A stretch of 7,641 bases of DNA from Pedobacter schmidteae (lineage in GTDB: Bacteria > Bacteroidota > Bacteroidia > Sphingobacteriales > Sphingobacteriaceae). The notes beneath the pieces were generated by a model. That model did no database searches. It saw only the letters and a program-made list of their open reading frames with translations, and had not been told where the DNA came from. The position numbers were made by a program, and so were the translations under genes. Positions 1 through 6,333 of this stretch are shown here, piece by piece. Location: positions 1-7,641 of the forward strand of contig CAMDQV010000094.1 in NCBI GenBank assembly GCA_945906015.1. Direction: 5' to 3'. Each line of letters begins with the position of its first letter. Position 1 is the stretch's first letter.

Positions 1-113
1 ACCGCGGTATCAGGTCTTAAAATAGGTCTTTGAGCATAAACAGAAACATCTATGGCGATAGTTATCATAGTAACTAAAGAAAAAATGATAAAAATGAGTT
101 TAATAAATTTCAA
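1..113 (-). CDS. N-terminal fragment of an exported protein (possibly LptD-like)
   Basis: Only the first 37 codons of this leftward gene are in the window. Read from TTG at 113-111, the frame gives a Lys-containing start (MKFIKL), a long hydrophobic stretch rich in Ile, Leu, Val and Phe, and a plausible signal peptidase site after VYA, followed by QRPILRPDTA. That is a Sec signal peptide and the start of a secreted or outer-membrane protein. The first in-frame ATG, at 68-66, would leave a shorter leader without a positively charged start, and a stop lies upstream at 131-129, so TTG is preferred. In Bacteroidota genomes an LptD-type LPS-assembly protein often lies divergent to an amidase and MCE pair like the one to the right. 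That identity rests on context only, because the visible mature residues carry no diagnostic motif. Confidence 0.5.
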   Translation of the reverse strand, partial: MKFIKLIFIIFSLVTMITIAIDVSVYAQRPILRPDTA

Positions 114-129
114 ATTCGCTGATGAATAC

Positions 130-137
130 TATTTTTG
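130..137 (+). promoter_or_regulatory. Candidate -7 element for the amidase-MCE operon
   Basis: TATTTTTG matches the Bacteroidota -7 consensus TAnnTTTG exactly. The -33 position has only TTTC (108-111) in place of TTTG, 18 bases upstream. Transcription would begin near 144, downstream of the ATG at 122 and upstream of the ATG at 170, so this element also argues for the shorter amidase. Confidence 0.35.
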
Positions 138-161
138 CAATAATAGATATTAAAATGTCCT

Positions 162-169
162 CAAAATTA
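162..169 (-). promoter_or_regulatory. Candidate -7 element for the left-edge exported protein
   Basis: Read leftward this is TAATTTTG, an exact match to the Bacteroidota -7 consensus TAnnTTTG. Transcription would start near 155, giving a leader of about 40 bases before TTG 113. A -33 TTTG is present only at 199-196, a 26-base spacing that is longer than usual, so the match is partial. The element touches the preferred start codon of the divergent amidase. Confidence 0.35.
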
Positions 170-1036
170 ATGAAAAATATACCATTGAACAGATACAAAT
201 ACGTATTACTAACTGTCTTGTTTTTTATATCTTTTTTTACTTACGCCAATGATCTTGACAATACGCCATATAAGATTAAAACAATTGTTGTAGATGCCGG
301 ACATGGAGGAACAGACGGGGCAACAAAGGGGGTATTTTCGCGAGAAAAAGACATTGCTCTTCAAGTTGCTTTGCGTTTAGGAAAAGCAATTGAAGAAAAT
401 TTGAAAGATGTAAAAGTTGTTTATACCAGAACAACAGATGTTTTTATTCCGCTGTATGAGCGAATAGGTATCGCTAACAGGGCAAAAGCAGATATTTTTA
501 TTTCCATTCATTGTAATTCGATGCCTATAAAAAGGGTTGTAAACGGATACCGTAAGGATAGTAGAGGACGTAAAGTTCCAATTTATAAAACTGTTCAAAG
601 CACATCTACGCGAGGAACTGAAACCTTTGTGTCAGGTTTTGGCAGATTGGATGAACAGGATGTTGTGATGCGTGAAAATGAGTCAATTCTTTTAGAAAAG
701 GATTATAAGGAGAATTACGAGGGATATGATCCCAAAGATCCTGAAAGTATTATACTTCTTTCTTTGATGAAAAATGCTTTTAGAGAGCAAAGTATTAAAC
801 TGGCATCCTTTATGCAAGAGGAATATATTCAAAGTGGCAGAATTGACCGCGGTGTTAAAGAGCAAAGTTTGGCGGTATTGGCTAAAGCAGGTATGCCTGC
901 TGTACTAACTGAAATTGGGTTTATATCTAATCCTGACGAAGAAGAATATATAAACTCTGAATCAGGTCAAAACGAGATAGTTGCAAATTTATTAAAAGCA
1001 ATACAGACTTATAAAAAACAAGCTGAGATGGAATAA
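170..1036 (+). CDS. Secreted N-acetylmuramoyl-L-alanine amidase (Amidase_3 family)
   Basis: This zinc amidase cleaves the bond between N-acetylmuramic acid and L-alanine in peptidoglycan and acts in the periplasm, typically in cell separation or wall turnover. From ATG 170 it has 288 residues, beginning with a Sec signal peptide (basic start, hydrophobic core YVLLTVLFFISFF, cleavage after TYA near residue 26). The Amidase_3 motifs are complete: VDAGHGG (zinc ligand His45), SREKD (Glu59), SIHCN (His114) and PAVLTEIGF with catalytic Glu248. A charged insert of about 80 residues follows SIHCN, as in other Bacteroidota amidases of this family. An upstream in-frame ATG at 122 would bury the signal peptide 16 residues inside the protein, so it is not preferred. 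The MCE gene follows 76 bases downstream and is probably cotranscribed. Which AmiA/B/C-type role it has cannot be told from sequence. Confidence 0.9.
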   Translation: MKNIPLNRYKYVLLTVLFFISFFTYANDLDNTPYKIKTIVVDAGHGGTDGATKGVFSREKDIALQVALRLGKAIEENLKDVKVVYTRTTDVFIPLYERIGIANRAKADIFISIHCNSMPIKRVVNGYRKDSRGRKVPIYKTVQSTSTRGTETFVSGFGRLDEQDVVMRENESILLEKDYKENYEGYDPKDPESIILLSLMKNAFREQSIKLASFMQEEYIQSGRIDRGVKEQSLAVLAKAGMPAVLTEIGFISNPDEEEYINSESGQNEIVANLLKAIQTYKKQAEME

Positions 1037-1112
1037 GATTTACTACCATTTTTTGCAAAAATTAACTAAACAATTTGATCATTAATCAGGATAACAAAAT
1101 TTAAAAATAGTG

Positions 1113-2057
1113 ATGAAAATTACGAATGAAACCAAAGTAGGTGTATTAGCCGCTGTAGCCATTACAATCCTGATAATTGGTTATAGTTTTTTAAAGGGTA
1201 ATGATGTATTTTCAACTGAAAATGAATTTTATGCTAAATATGACCGTGTTGACGGTTTAGCTACTTCAAAACCTGTAATGGTAAATGGCTATCAAATTGG
1301 TAGGGTATCTAAACTTACCTTACTACCTAGCGGACAAATTTTGGCTCAATTTAAAATAGATCCAGAGTACGTAATTCCTAAGAATACTATTGCACGTTTA
1401 GAAAGTACAGATCTGTTAGGTGGAAAGGCAATAGTATTTGAATTAGGTAGTGGAAGCGATTTTGCGGAAGACGGTGATACTTTGAATGCAAATATTCAAT
1501 TAGATTTAATGGACCAGGTTGAGCCAGTACAGAAAAAGGCAGAACAAATAATAGCTCGATTAGATTCAGTACTTACTTCAGTAAATAATACGCTTAGCCC
1601 CGAGTTTCAGAGAAATTTTGATCGGAGTTTTGCAAGTATAGCCAGAACTCTTGAAACCCTCGAAAAAACGACTAAAACAATTGATGGTGTTGTAACTATT
1701 CAAAGCTCTAAAATATCGGGTATAATGACCAATCTTGAGTCAATTTCAGCTAATTTCAAAAACAATAATAGCAAGATCAATAACATCATGAATAATTTTG
1801 AAAAGGTTTCAGATGATGTTGCAAAAGCTAATTTTGCTCAAACTATTACCGAAGTAAATAAGGCAGTAGCTGATCTTCAGGCAATAGTAAGCAAGGTTAA
1901 TTCTGGAACCGGTACATTAAGTCAATTAATTAATGATGAAAAGATGTACAATAATTTGAATAATGCTGCCGAAAACTTGGATAAATTAATGATTGATCTT
2001 AAAGCTAATCCTAAACGTTATGTTAGCTTCTCTGTTTTTGGAGGAAAAAATAAATAA
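1113..2057 (+). CDS. MCE/MlaD family lipid-transport protein
   Basis: A 314-residue protein with a short cytoplasmic start (MKITNETK), one membrane helix at about residues 9-27, and an MCE domain at about 37-115 with the family's GLATSKPVMVNGYQIGRV and LLGGKAIVFELG segments. A long helical, Asn/Lys-rich tail follows at about 125-300 and looks like coiled coil. MCE proteins anchor in the inner membrane and form hexameric rings or tubes that carry phospholipids or other lipids between the two membranes, usually with an MlaE permease and MlaF ATPase. Neither partner is in this window. The start is ATG 1113; a GTG directly before it (1110) adds one codon and is an unlikely start. The gene lies 76 bases after the amidase on the same strand, and the next gene converges on it. 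The exact lipid carried is unknown. Confidence 0.9.
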   Translation: MKITNETKVGVLAAVAITILIIGYSFLKGNDVFSTENEFYAKYDRVDGLATSKPVMVNGYQIGRVSKLTLLPSGQILAQFKIDPEYVIPKNTIARLESTDLLGGKAIVFELGSGSDFAEDGDTLNANIQLDLMDQVEPVQKKAEQIIARLDSVLTSVNNTLSPEFQRNFDRSFASIARTLETLEKTTKTIDGVVTIQSSKISGIMTNLESISANFKNNNSKINNIMNNFEKVSDDVAKANFAQTITEVNKAVADLQAIVSKVNSGTGTLSQLINDEKMYNNLNNAAENLDKLMIDLKANPKRYVSFSVFGGKNK

Positions 2058-2082
2058 AGAGTTGTAATCTACTTTATAACTT
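2045..2082. terminator. Weak hairpin between converging genes
   Basis: Bases 2059-2067 can pair with 2074-2082 around a six-base loop. On the rightward transcript this is nine pairs including two G-U pairs, but no U-run follows. On the leftward transcript the two G-U pairs become A-C mismatches, while the tail is T-rich (TTTATTTATTTTTT, 2058 down to 2045, overlapping the end of the MCE gene). It may end transcription of both converging units, but it is A/T-rich and weak, so this is a low-confidence call. Confidence 0.22.
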
Positions 2083-2129
2083 AGATCATTAAAGGGATTT
2101 GAGCTAGAATTAAGAAAATTTTCAACTTA

Positions 2130-3041
2130 TTAAATCATAAAGGTTTTACCTTCAATAGCCAATAATGTTTCTGGAAATATGCTTCTTGACTCTTCTAGAA
2201 GGGGTTCTAGATCTCGATATCTTGCAGAGAAATGTCCGATTAATAATTTCTTCACATTAGCTTTTAATGCTATCTCACCTGCTTGTAATGCAGTGGTATG
2301 AAAAGTCTCTTCTGCCCTATTTATCATACTATTCATGAATGTTGCTTCATGATAAAGCAAATCAGCATTCGTAATATGATCAAGATATCTCCAGCTGCAT
2401 ACGGTATCTGAACAATAGGCATATACCTTGGGTTTATCAGGTTCTGTTGTTAATTGTTCGGTAGAGTGAACGATACCATTTTTATCAGTATAACTTTGTC
2501 CCTTTTTAATCAGAGGTAATATCTCTGTCGGAATTGATAATTCCTCGATTTTATCTTTGTTAATTTTTCTTAATCGCTGTTTCTCAGTAAACTTGAAACC
2601 TGTACATGGAATTCTGTGATCAAGAGGAAATGTTTCAACATGAACATCCCAGCTTTCAAAAATCATTTCAGGTTTCTCAGAATTTGTTGCCTTAAAATTA
2701 ATTGGATACTTAAGTTCCGTTTGGGAAAGCTTGAATTGAATATCAATAATTTTTAATAAATCAGCAGGACCGAAAATATCCATCGGTTTAATGCGGCCCG
2801 TTAAATGTAATGAAGAAAGAAGACCTACCAGACCCAGATAATGGTCGCCATGTAAATGACTGATAAATATCTGGTCTATCCGATTCGCTTTTAGGCCAAA
2901 ATGTAATAATTGATTTTGAGTGGCTTCACCACAATCAATGAGCATAAAATGCTCATTCACGTTGAGAAGCTGAGCAGATGGATTTCGGTTAAATATAGGG
3001 GTTGAAGAACTGCTACCTAAAATAGTAACTTCAAATTTCAT
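2130..3041 (-). CDS. rnz: Ribonuclease Z (tRNA 3' endonuclease)
   Basis: RNase Z cuts precursor tRNAs on the 3' side of the discriminator base so that CCA can be added or exposed. The 303 residues match the short (ElaC1-type) bacterial form of about 300. The metallo-beta-lactamase signature HLHGDH is at 62-67, with further metal or catalytic residues at His142 (PLDHR), Asp212 (CSDT), His231 (HEATF), His248 (FHTTALQAGEIA) and His270 (GHFSARY). The start MKFEVTILGSSSSTP is typical of the family. A lysine-rich segment at about 150-200 separates the His142 and Asp212 motifs, where family members carry the substrate-binding region. The gene is last in the leftward operon, 21 bases after the STAS gene, with no room for its own promoter. 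All key residues are present, so it should be active. Confidence 0.95.
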   Translation of the reverse strand: MKFEVTILGSSSSTPIFNRNPSAQLLNVNEHFMLIDCGEATQNQLLHFGLKANRIDQIFISHLHGDHYLGLVGLLSSLHLTGRIKPMDIFGPADLLKIIDIQFKLSQTELKYPINFKATNSEKPEMIFESWDVHVETFPLDHRIPCTGFKFTEKQRLRKINKDKIEELSIPTEILPLIKKGQSYTDKNGIVHSTEQLTTEPDKPKVYAYCSDTVCSWRYLDHITNADLLYHEATFMNSMINRAEETFHTTALQAGEIALKANVKKLLIGHFSARYRDLEPLLEESRSIFPETLLAIEGKTFMI

Positions 3042-3062
3042 GTGCAGTTTATAAAAATATTC

Positions 3063-3440
3063 TTATTCCAATTCTCTTTTCAACTCTTTTTCTATTTCTT
3101 CCATGAAAATAAGATCAATAGCTTCATCAACAGTTCCTACAATGTTTAGAATGTTTTCAAGCTGAGAAATAGCGATTAATCTTGTAATATTTTCATTGAT
3201 TCTAGTCAGAATAAATGTTCCATCAGCATTTTTACAAATCCGATGTCCTACAAGTAAACTACTTAATCCAGAAGAATCAGAATATTTTACATTAGAGAGA
3301 TCAAGAATAATATTTCTTTGCCCCTCTGAATTATAAAGGATTAGTTCAGACTTAAGCTGTGGTGAAATTAAGCTGTTTAACTTACTTTCATTTAGTTTAA
3401 TCAGAACATATTTTTCGTGTTTGTCTACTGTAAATTTCAT
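3063..3440 (-). CDS. STAS-domain protein (anti-sigma factor antagonist-like)
   Basis: A 125-residue single-domain STAS protein of the SpoIIAA/RsbV type. The domain covers about residues 1-105 and carries the phosphorylation-site segment SDSSGLSSLL (54-63); Ser57 corresponds to the serine phosphorylated by the partner kinase in SpoIIAA-like proteins. In those systems the unphosphorylated protein binds an anti-sigma kinase and frees the sigma factor. Here no kinase, phosphatase or sigma gene is visible, so its partner is unknown. The last 20 residues (MEEIEKELKRELE at the end) form a highly charged helix beyond the STAS core. ATG 3440 is the start. It lies between purC (43 bases upstream) and rnz (21 bases downstream), and its coexpression with RNase Z is inferred from that packing. 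Confidence 0.85.
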   Translation of the reverse strand: MKFTVDKHEKYVLIKLNESKLNSLISPQLKSELILYNSEGQRNIILDLSNVKYSDSSGLSSLLVGHRICKNADGTFILTRINENITRLIAISQLENILNIVGTVDEAIDLIFMEEIEKELKRELE

Positions 3441-3483
3441 GATGTTTAAATATAATTAAACAATTCTTAATTACATAAATTAA

Positions 3484-4431
3484 TTAGACAAGCCTGATTA
3501 AAGCTTCATTTATATTGTTCTCTACCCTGTTTTCGGCATCATTATGATTATTTTTCATAAACTTATCACCTGTGATATGTTCATATAATTCGATGTATCT
3601 TTCGGAAATGGAGTTTACGAATTCAGGAGTCATTTCAGGAATCATTTGATCTTCTTTACCTTGAAATCCATTGTCAATTAGCCATTTACGTACAAATTCT
3701 TTAGATAGCTGTCTTTGTTGTTCATTTCTTGCCTGACGTTCTTCATACCCATCTTTATAGAAATAACGGGAAGAATCAGGTGTGTGAATTTCATCAATTA
3801 GATGAATTAGTCCATCAGTCATTCCAAACTCGTATTTGGTGTCTACTAGGATTAATCCAAGATCAGCAACCATTTCAGTACCTCGTTGAAATAATGCTCT
3901 GGTATACCTTTCTAATAAGAGATAATCTTTTTCAGAAACAATTTTCCTACTGATGATTTCTTCTCTTGAAATATCTTCATCGTGGCCAACAGACGCTTTT
4001 GTGGTTGGAGTTATAATTGGTTCAGGTAATCTATCATTTTCTTTTAAGCCTTCAGGTAAAGTTACTCCGCATACTGAGCGCTTTCCAGCTTGATATTCAC
4101 GCCATGCATGTCCAGCAAGGTATCCTCTAATAACCATTTCAACCTTAAATGGTTCACATATCTTCCCAATAGTGACATTTGGATCAGGAACATCAATTAC
4201 CCAATTAGGAACAATATCACGTGTTGCCTGCAGAAATTTTGCAGCTATTTGATTTAAAACTTGCCCTTTATATGGTATGGGTTCAGGTAAAACCACATCA
4301 AATGCAGATATTCTATCAGTTACAACCATAACAAGAAACTTATTTCCTATAGTGTATACATCACGAACCTTACCTTTATAAAAATTGCTTTGCCCTGGTA
4401 AATTGAAATGTGTTTCTTTAATTGCAGTCAT
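3484..4431 (-). CDS. purC: Phosphoribosylaminoimidazole-succinocarboxamide synthase (SAICAR synthetase)
   Basis: PurC joins CAIR and L-aspartate with ATP to make SAICAR in de novo purine synthesis, in the cytoplasm. The 315 residues fit the longer form of the enzyme, about 300 residues, rather than the short form of about 240. Recognisable segments are the glycine-rich nucleotide loop YKGKVRDVY (18-26), TDRISAFD (38-45), VEMVIRGYLAGHAWREY (97-113), TPTTKASVGHDEDIS (141-155), VDTKYEFG (196-203) and LIDEIHTPDSSR (211-222). After TGDKF the protein ends in a hydrophilic tail of about 25 residues that includes an Asn-rich stretch. The gene sits 62 bases after the phoH-like gene and 43 before the STAS gene on the same strand. 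A candidate promoter lies in the upstream gap, so it may be transcribed both with phoH and alone. No purine riboswitch was recognised. Confidence 0.96.
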   Translation of the reverse strand: MTAIKETHFNLPGQSNFYKGKVRDVYTIGNKFLVMVVTDRISAFDVVLPEPIPYKGQVLNQIAAKFLQATRDIVPNWVIDVPDPNVTIGKICEPFKVEMVIRGYLAGHAWREYQAGKRSVCGVTLPEGLKENDRLPEPIITPTTKASVGHDEDISREEIISRKIVSEKDYLLLERYTRALFQRGTEMVADLGLILVDTKYEFGMTDGLIHLIDEIHTPDSSRYFYKDGYEERQARNEQQRQLSKEFVRKWLIDNGFQGKEDQMIPEMTPEFVNSISERYIELYEHITGDKFMKNNHNDAENRVENNINEALIRLV

Positions 4432-4484
4432 TTAAATTGCTTTTTGGAGTTTGATTTTAAAATTCAGTAAATAATAGTTGCAAC

Positions 4485-4492
4485 CAAAATTA
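4485..4492 (-). promoter_or_regulatory. Candidate -7 element upstream of purC
   Basis: Read leftward this is TAATTTTG, an exact TAnnTTTG match just past the stop codon of the phoH-like gene. It is followed directly by the palindrome GTTGCAAC (4484-4477), which would overlap the transcription start and could be an operator. The leader to purC would be about 48 bases. I found no good -33 TTTG at the expected distance, so the promoter is tentative. Confidence 0.3.
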
Positions 4493-4493
4493 A

Positions 4494-5450
4494 TTACTGG
4501 ATATCACCATATGCTCTAAGGATGTTTTTAACCAGCTTATGTCTAACTACATCATCTCCATTTAAATAAATGATATCAATACCTTTAATTTCTGCAAGTA
4601 TCTTAAGTGCGGTATTTAAGCCTGATTGTTGTTTTTTTGGTAAATCAATCTGGGTCACATCACCAGTAACAATGAATTTTGCCGTAGGCCCCATTCTAGT
4701 CAAAAACATTTTTAATTGAAGATCAGTTGCATTTTGGGCTTCATCGAGGATTACAAAACAATTGTCGAGAGTTCTACCTCTCATAAATGCTAATGGTGCG
4801 ATCTCAATTGTTCTGTTTTCTAAAAATAACTTTAGTTTATCTGCGGGTATCATATCATCTAAGGCATCGTATAATGGCCTGAGGTACGGATCTATTTTTT
4901 CTTTTAAATCTCCCGGTAAAAAACCAAGATTTTCACCAGCTTCAACTGCTGGTCTGGTTAATATAATTCGCTTTATCTCCTTGTTTTTCAATGATCTGAC
5001 TGCTAATGCAACAGCTGTATAGGTTTTTCCAGTGCCTGCCGGGCCAATGGCAAAAATTATATCATTTTTAATGATACTATCCACCATTTTTCGTTGATTG
5101 GCCGTTCTTGCCTTGATTACAAGGCCATTTGGACCGAAAACAATAGGTTCTCCACCACCCTTTGAAGATTGATTTTCTGAGTCAGTACTTTCAGGAATAG
5201 TAGTACCTAAAATTTGCTCTAAATCGTTATTATTAAGAGATTGGAATTTTTCAATGTGTTGAATTAATTCTTCAAATTTAAGTTTGAAAATGTTGATTTC
5301 TTTTTCATCACCAAGCACTTTTACATCATGTCCTCTGGCTACAATTTTAATTTTCGGAAAATTTCGTTTAATTATCTCAAAATATTCATTGTTTGATCCC
5401 CATATTACTAATGGGTTTACATTTTCGATTGTTATAATAAGTTCGTTCAA
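4494..5450 (-). CDS. PhoH-family ATPase (PhoH-like protein)
   Basis: A cytoplasmic P-loop ATPase of the PhoH family, associated with RNA metabolism and, in some bacteria, phosphate stress; the exact role is unsettled. With TTG 5450 as start it has 318 residues, a normal family length, and begins NELIITIENVNPLVIWG, like related proteins. A small N-terminal domain (about 1-70) with KIVARGHDVKVLGDE is followed by a variable Ser/Asn-rich linker (about 75-100). The ATPase domain then carries Walker A GPAGTGKT (136-143), RPAVEAGENLGFLPGDLKEKIDPY, Walker B VILDEAQN (233-240) and the sensor segment VTGDVTQIDLP. An in-frame ATG at 5546 would add 32 residues rich in Cys and lacking family character, and would leave only 7 bases to the divergent gene. 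It appears to be the first gene of the operon phoH-purC-STAS-rnz. Confidence 0.92.
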   Translation of the reverse strand: MNELIITIENVNPLVIWGSNNEYFEIIKRNFPKIKIVARGHDVKVLGDEKEINIFKLKFEELIQHIEKFQSLNNNDLEQILGTTIPESTDSENQSSKGGGEPIVFGPNGLVIKARTANQRKMVDSIIKNDIIFAIGPAGTGKTYTAVALAVRSLKNKEIKRIILTRPAVEAGENLGFLPGDLKEKIDPYLRPLYDALDDMIPADKLKLFLENRTIEIAPLAFMRGRTLDNCFVILDEAQNATDLQLKMFLTRMGPTAKFIVTGDVTQIDLPKKQQSGLNTALKILAEIKGIDIIYLNGDDVVRHKLVKNILRAYGDIQ

Positions 5451-5553
5451 GCTGTGCTTATTTTTAGTGGAGAGGTATTTATTTGAGATTAAAATTGAAT
5501 ATTTGCACCTACAATATTTACAACAAGAATAACAATAAATATTCACATTTTAA
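5451..5553. promoter_or_regulatory. Divergent intergenic region between the PhoH-like and SAM hydrolase genes
   Basis: If the PhoH-like gene starts at TTG 5450, this 103-base A/T-rich stretch must hold the promoters of both divergent operons. No perfect TAnnTTTG is present. The nearest leftward match is TATTCTTG (5531-5524, one mismatch). The nearest rightward match is AATATTTG (one mismatch, near 5490). Neither has a convincing -33 partner. The leftward reading frame stays open through the region from ATG 5546, but its product looks like untranslated leader. Confidence 0.35.
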
Positions 5554-6333
5554 ATGGCAATAATAACTTTAACGACCGATCTTGGGCATAAAGATTTTTA
5601 TCAGGCAGCTCTAAAAGGGAGTATCCTGAGCCAGCTACCTAATGCTAATATTGTGGATATTAGCCATGATGTTTCTGCATTTAACATTCCTCAGGCAGCA
5701 TTTATCTTAAAGAACGCGTTTTATTATTTTCCTAAGGGTACAGTACATTTAATTGGAATAGATTCAGTATTCAATGAAAAAACACGTTATCTGGGTTTAA
5801 GTTATAGGGGGCATTATTTTGTGGGCTCAGATAATGGAATATTTTCACTTCTTTTTGACGAGAAACCTACTGAGATCGTGGAACTAAACATCATGCAGGA
5901 TTTAAAATATCTTCACTTTCCATTATCAGATATATTTCCAAAAGCTGTAACCCACCTGGCAAAAGGTGGAAAACTGACTGACATTGGTTTATCAGTTTCT
6001 GGAATTGAAGAAAAAATGACTATTCAACCAGTAATTGAACGTGATATCATTAGAGGTAGCGTTATATACATAGATTCATTTCAAAATATTATCACCAATA
6101 TCACCAAAGAAATATTTACAACTGTTCAAAGGAACCGTGACTTTACTCTATTTTTTAAAAGAAATGAGTCTATTTCTCTTTTAAGCTGGCATTATAATGA
6201 AGTACCTGAGGGTGAAAAACTTTGTCTGTTTGGGATTAGTAATCATCTTGAGATAGCTATTAATAAAGGTAATGCTAGTGGATTATTGGGTCTGCATTTG
6301 GGTGACATTGTCAGAATCGAGTTTAAATTATGA
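5554..6333 (+). CDS. DUF62 SAM hydrolase (SAM hydroxide adenosyltransferase)
   Basis: This family, related to fluorinase and chlorinase, splits S-adenosylmethionine with water to adenosine and methionine. The 259 residues match the family length. Visible motifs are TTDLG (7-11), DISHDV (35-40), the segment with Asp70 and Arg78 (GIDSVFNEKTR), HYFVGSDNGIFSLL (87-100), FPLSDIFPKAVTHLAKGG (122-139), YIDSFQNIITNIT near 170-185 and a C-terminal GNASGLLGLHLGD that closes the beta-barrel domain. The long fluorinase-specific loop was not recognised, so halogenation is unlikely. Asp70 and Arg78 fit two members of the Asp-Arg-His triad, but the usual FHGRD histidine position reads FPLSD, so the third is apparently missing (see findings). 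ATG 5554 is the only sensible start. The stop codon overlaps the next gene, showing tight cotranscription. Confidence 0.9.
   Translation: MAIITLTTDLGHKDFYQAALKGSILSQLPNANIVDISHDVSAFNIPQAAFILKNAFYYFPKGTVHLIGIDSVFNEKTRYLGLSYRGHYFVGSDNGIFSLLFDEKPTEIVELNIMQDLKYLHFPLSDIFPKAVTHLAKGGKLTDIGLSVSGIEEKMTIQPVIERDIIRGSVIYIDSFQNIITNITKEIFTTVQRNRDFTLFFKRNESISLLSWHYNEVPEGEKLCLFGISNHLEIAINKGNASGLLGLHLGDIVRIEFKL

Noticed and set aside
122..169. Longer amidase start at ATG 122
   Set aside because: It would put 16 residues before a well-formed signal peptide and would lie upstream of the best promoter match.
1050..1061. Perfect 12-base palindrome TTTTTGCAAAAA between the amidase and MCE genes
   Set aside because: It has no loop and only one G-C pair either side of the centre, so it cannot form a useful hairpin. 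In A/T-rich spacer it is expected by chance, and it lies inside a probable operon.
3441..3483. Possible promoter before the STAS gene (TATATTTA, 3454-3447)
   Set aside because: It has one mismatch at the important final G, no -33 partner, and would place the transcript start on the ATG itself.
5284..5532. Open frame on the plus strand opposite the PhoH-like gene, 82 codons
   Set aside because: It is antisense to a clear PhoH N-terminal domain and its translation shows no domain or sensible composition. Frames at 377-598, 3729-3953, 4762-5022 and 7409-7603 were dropped for the same reason.
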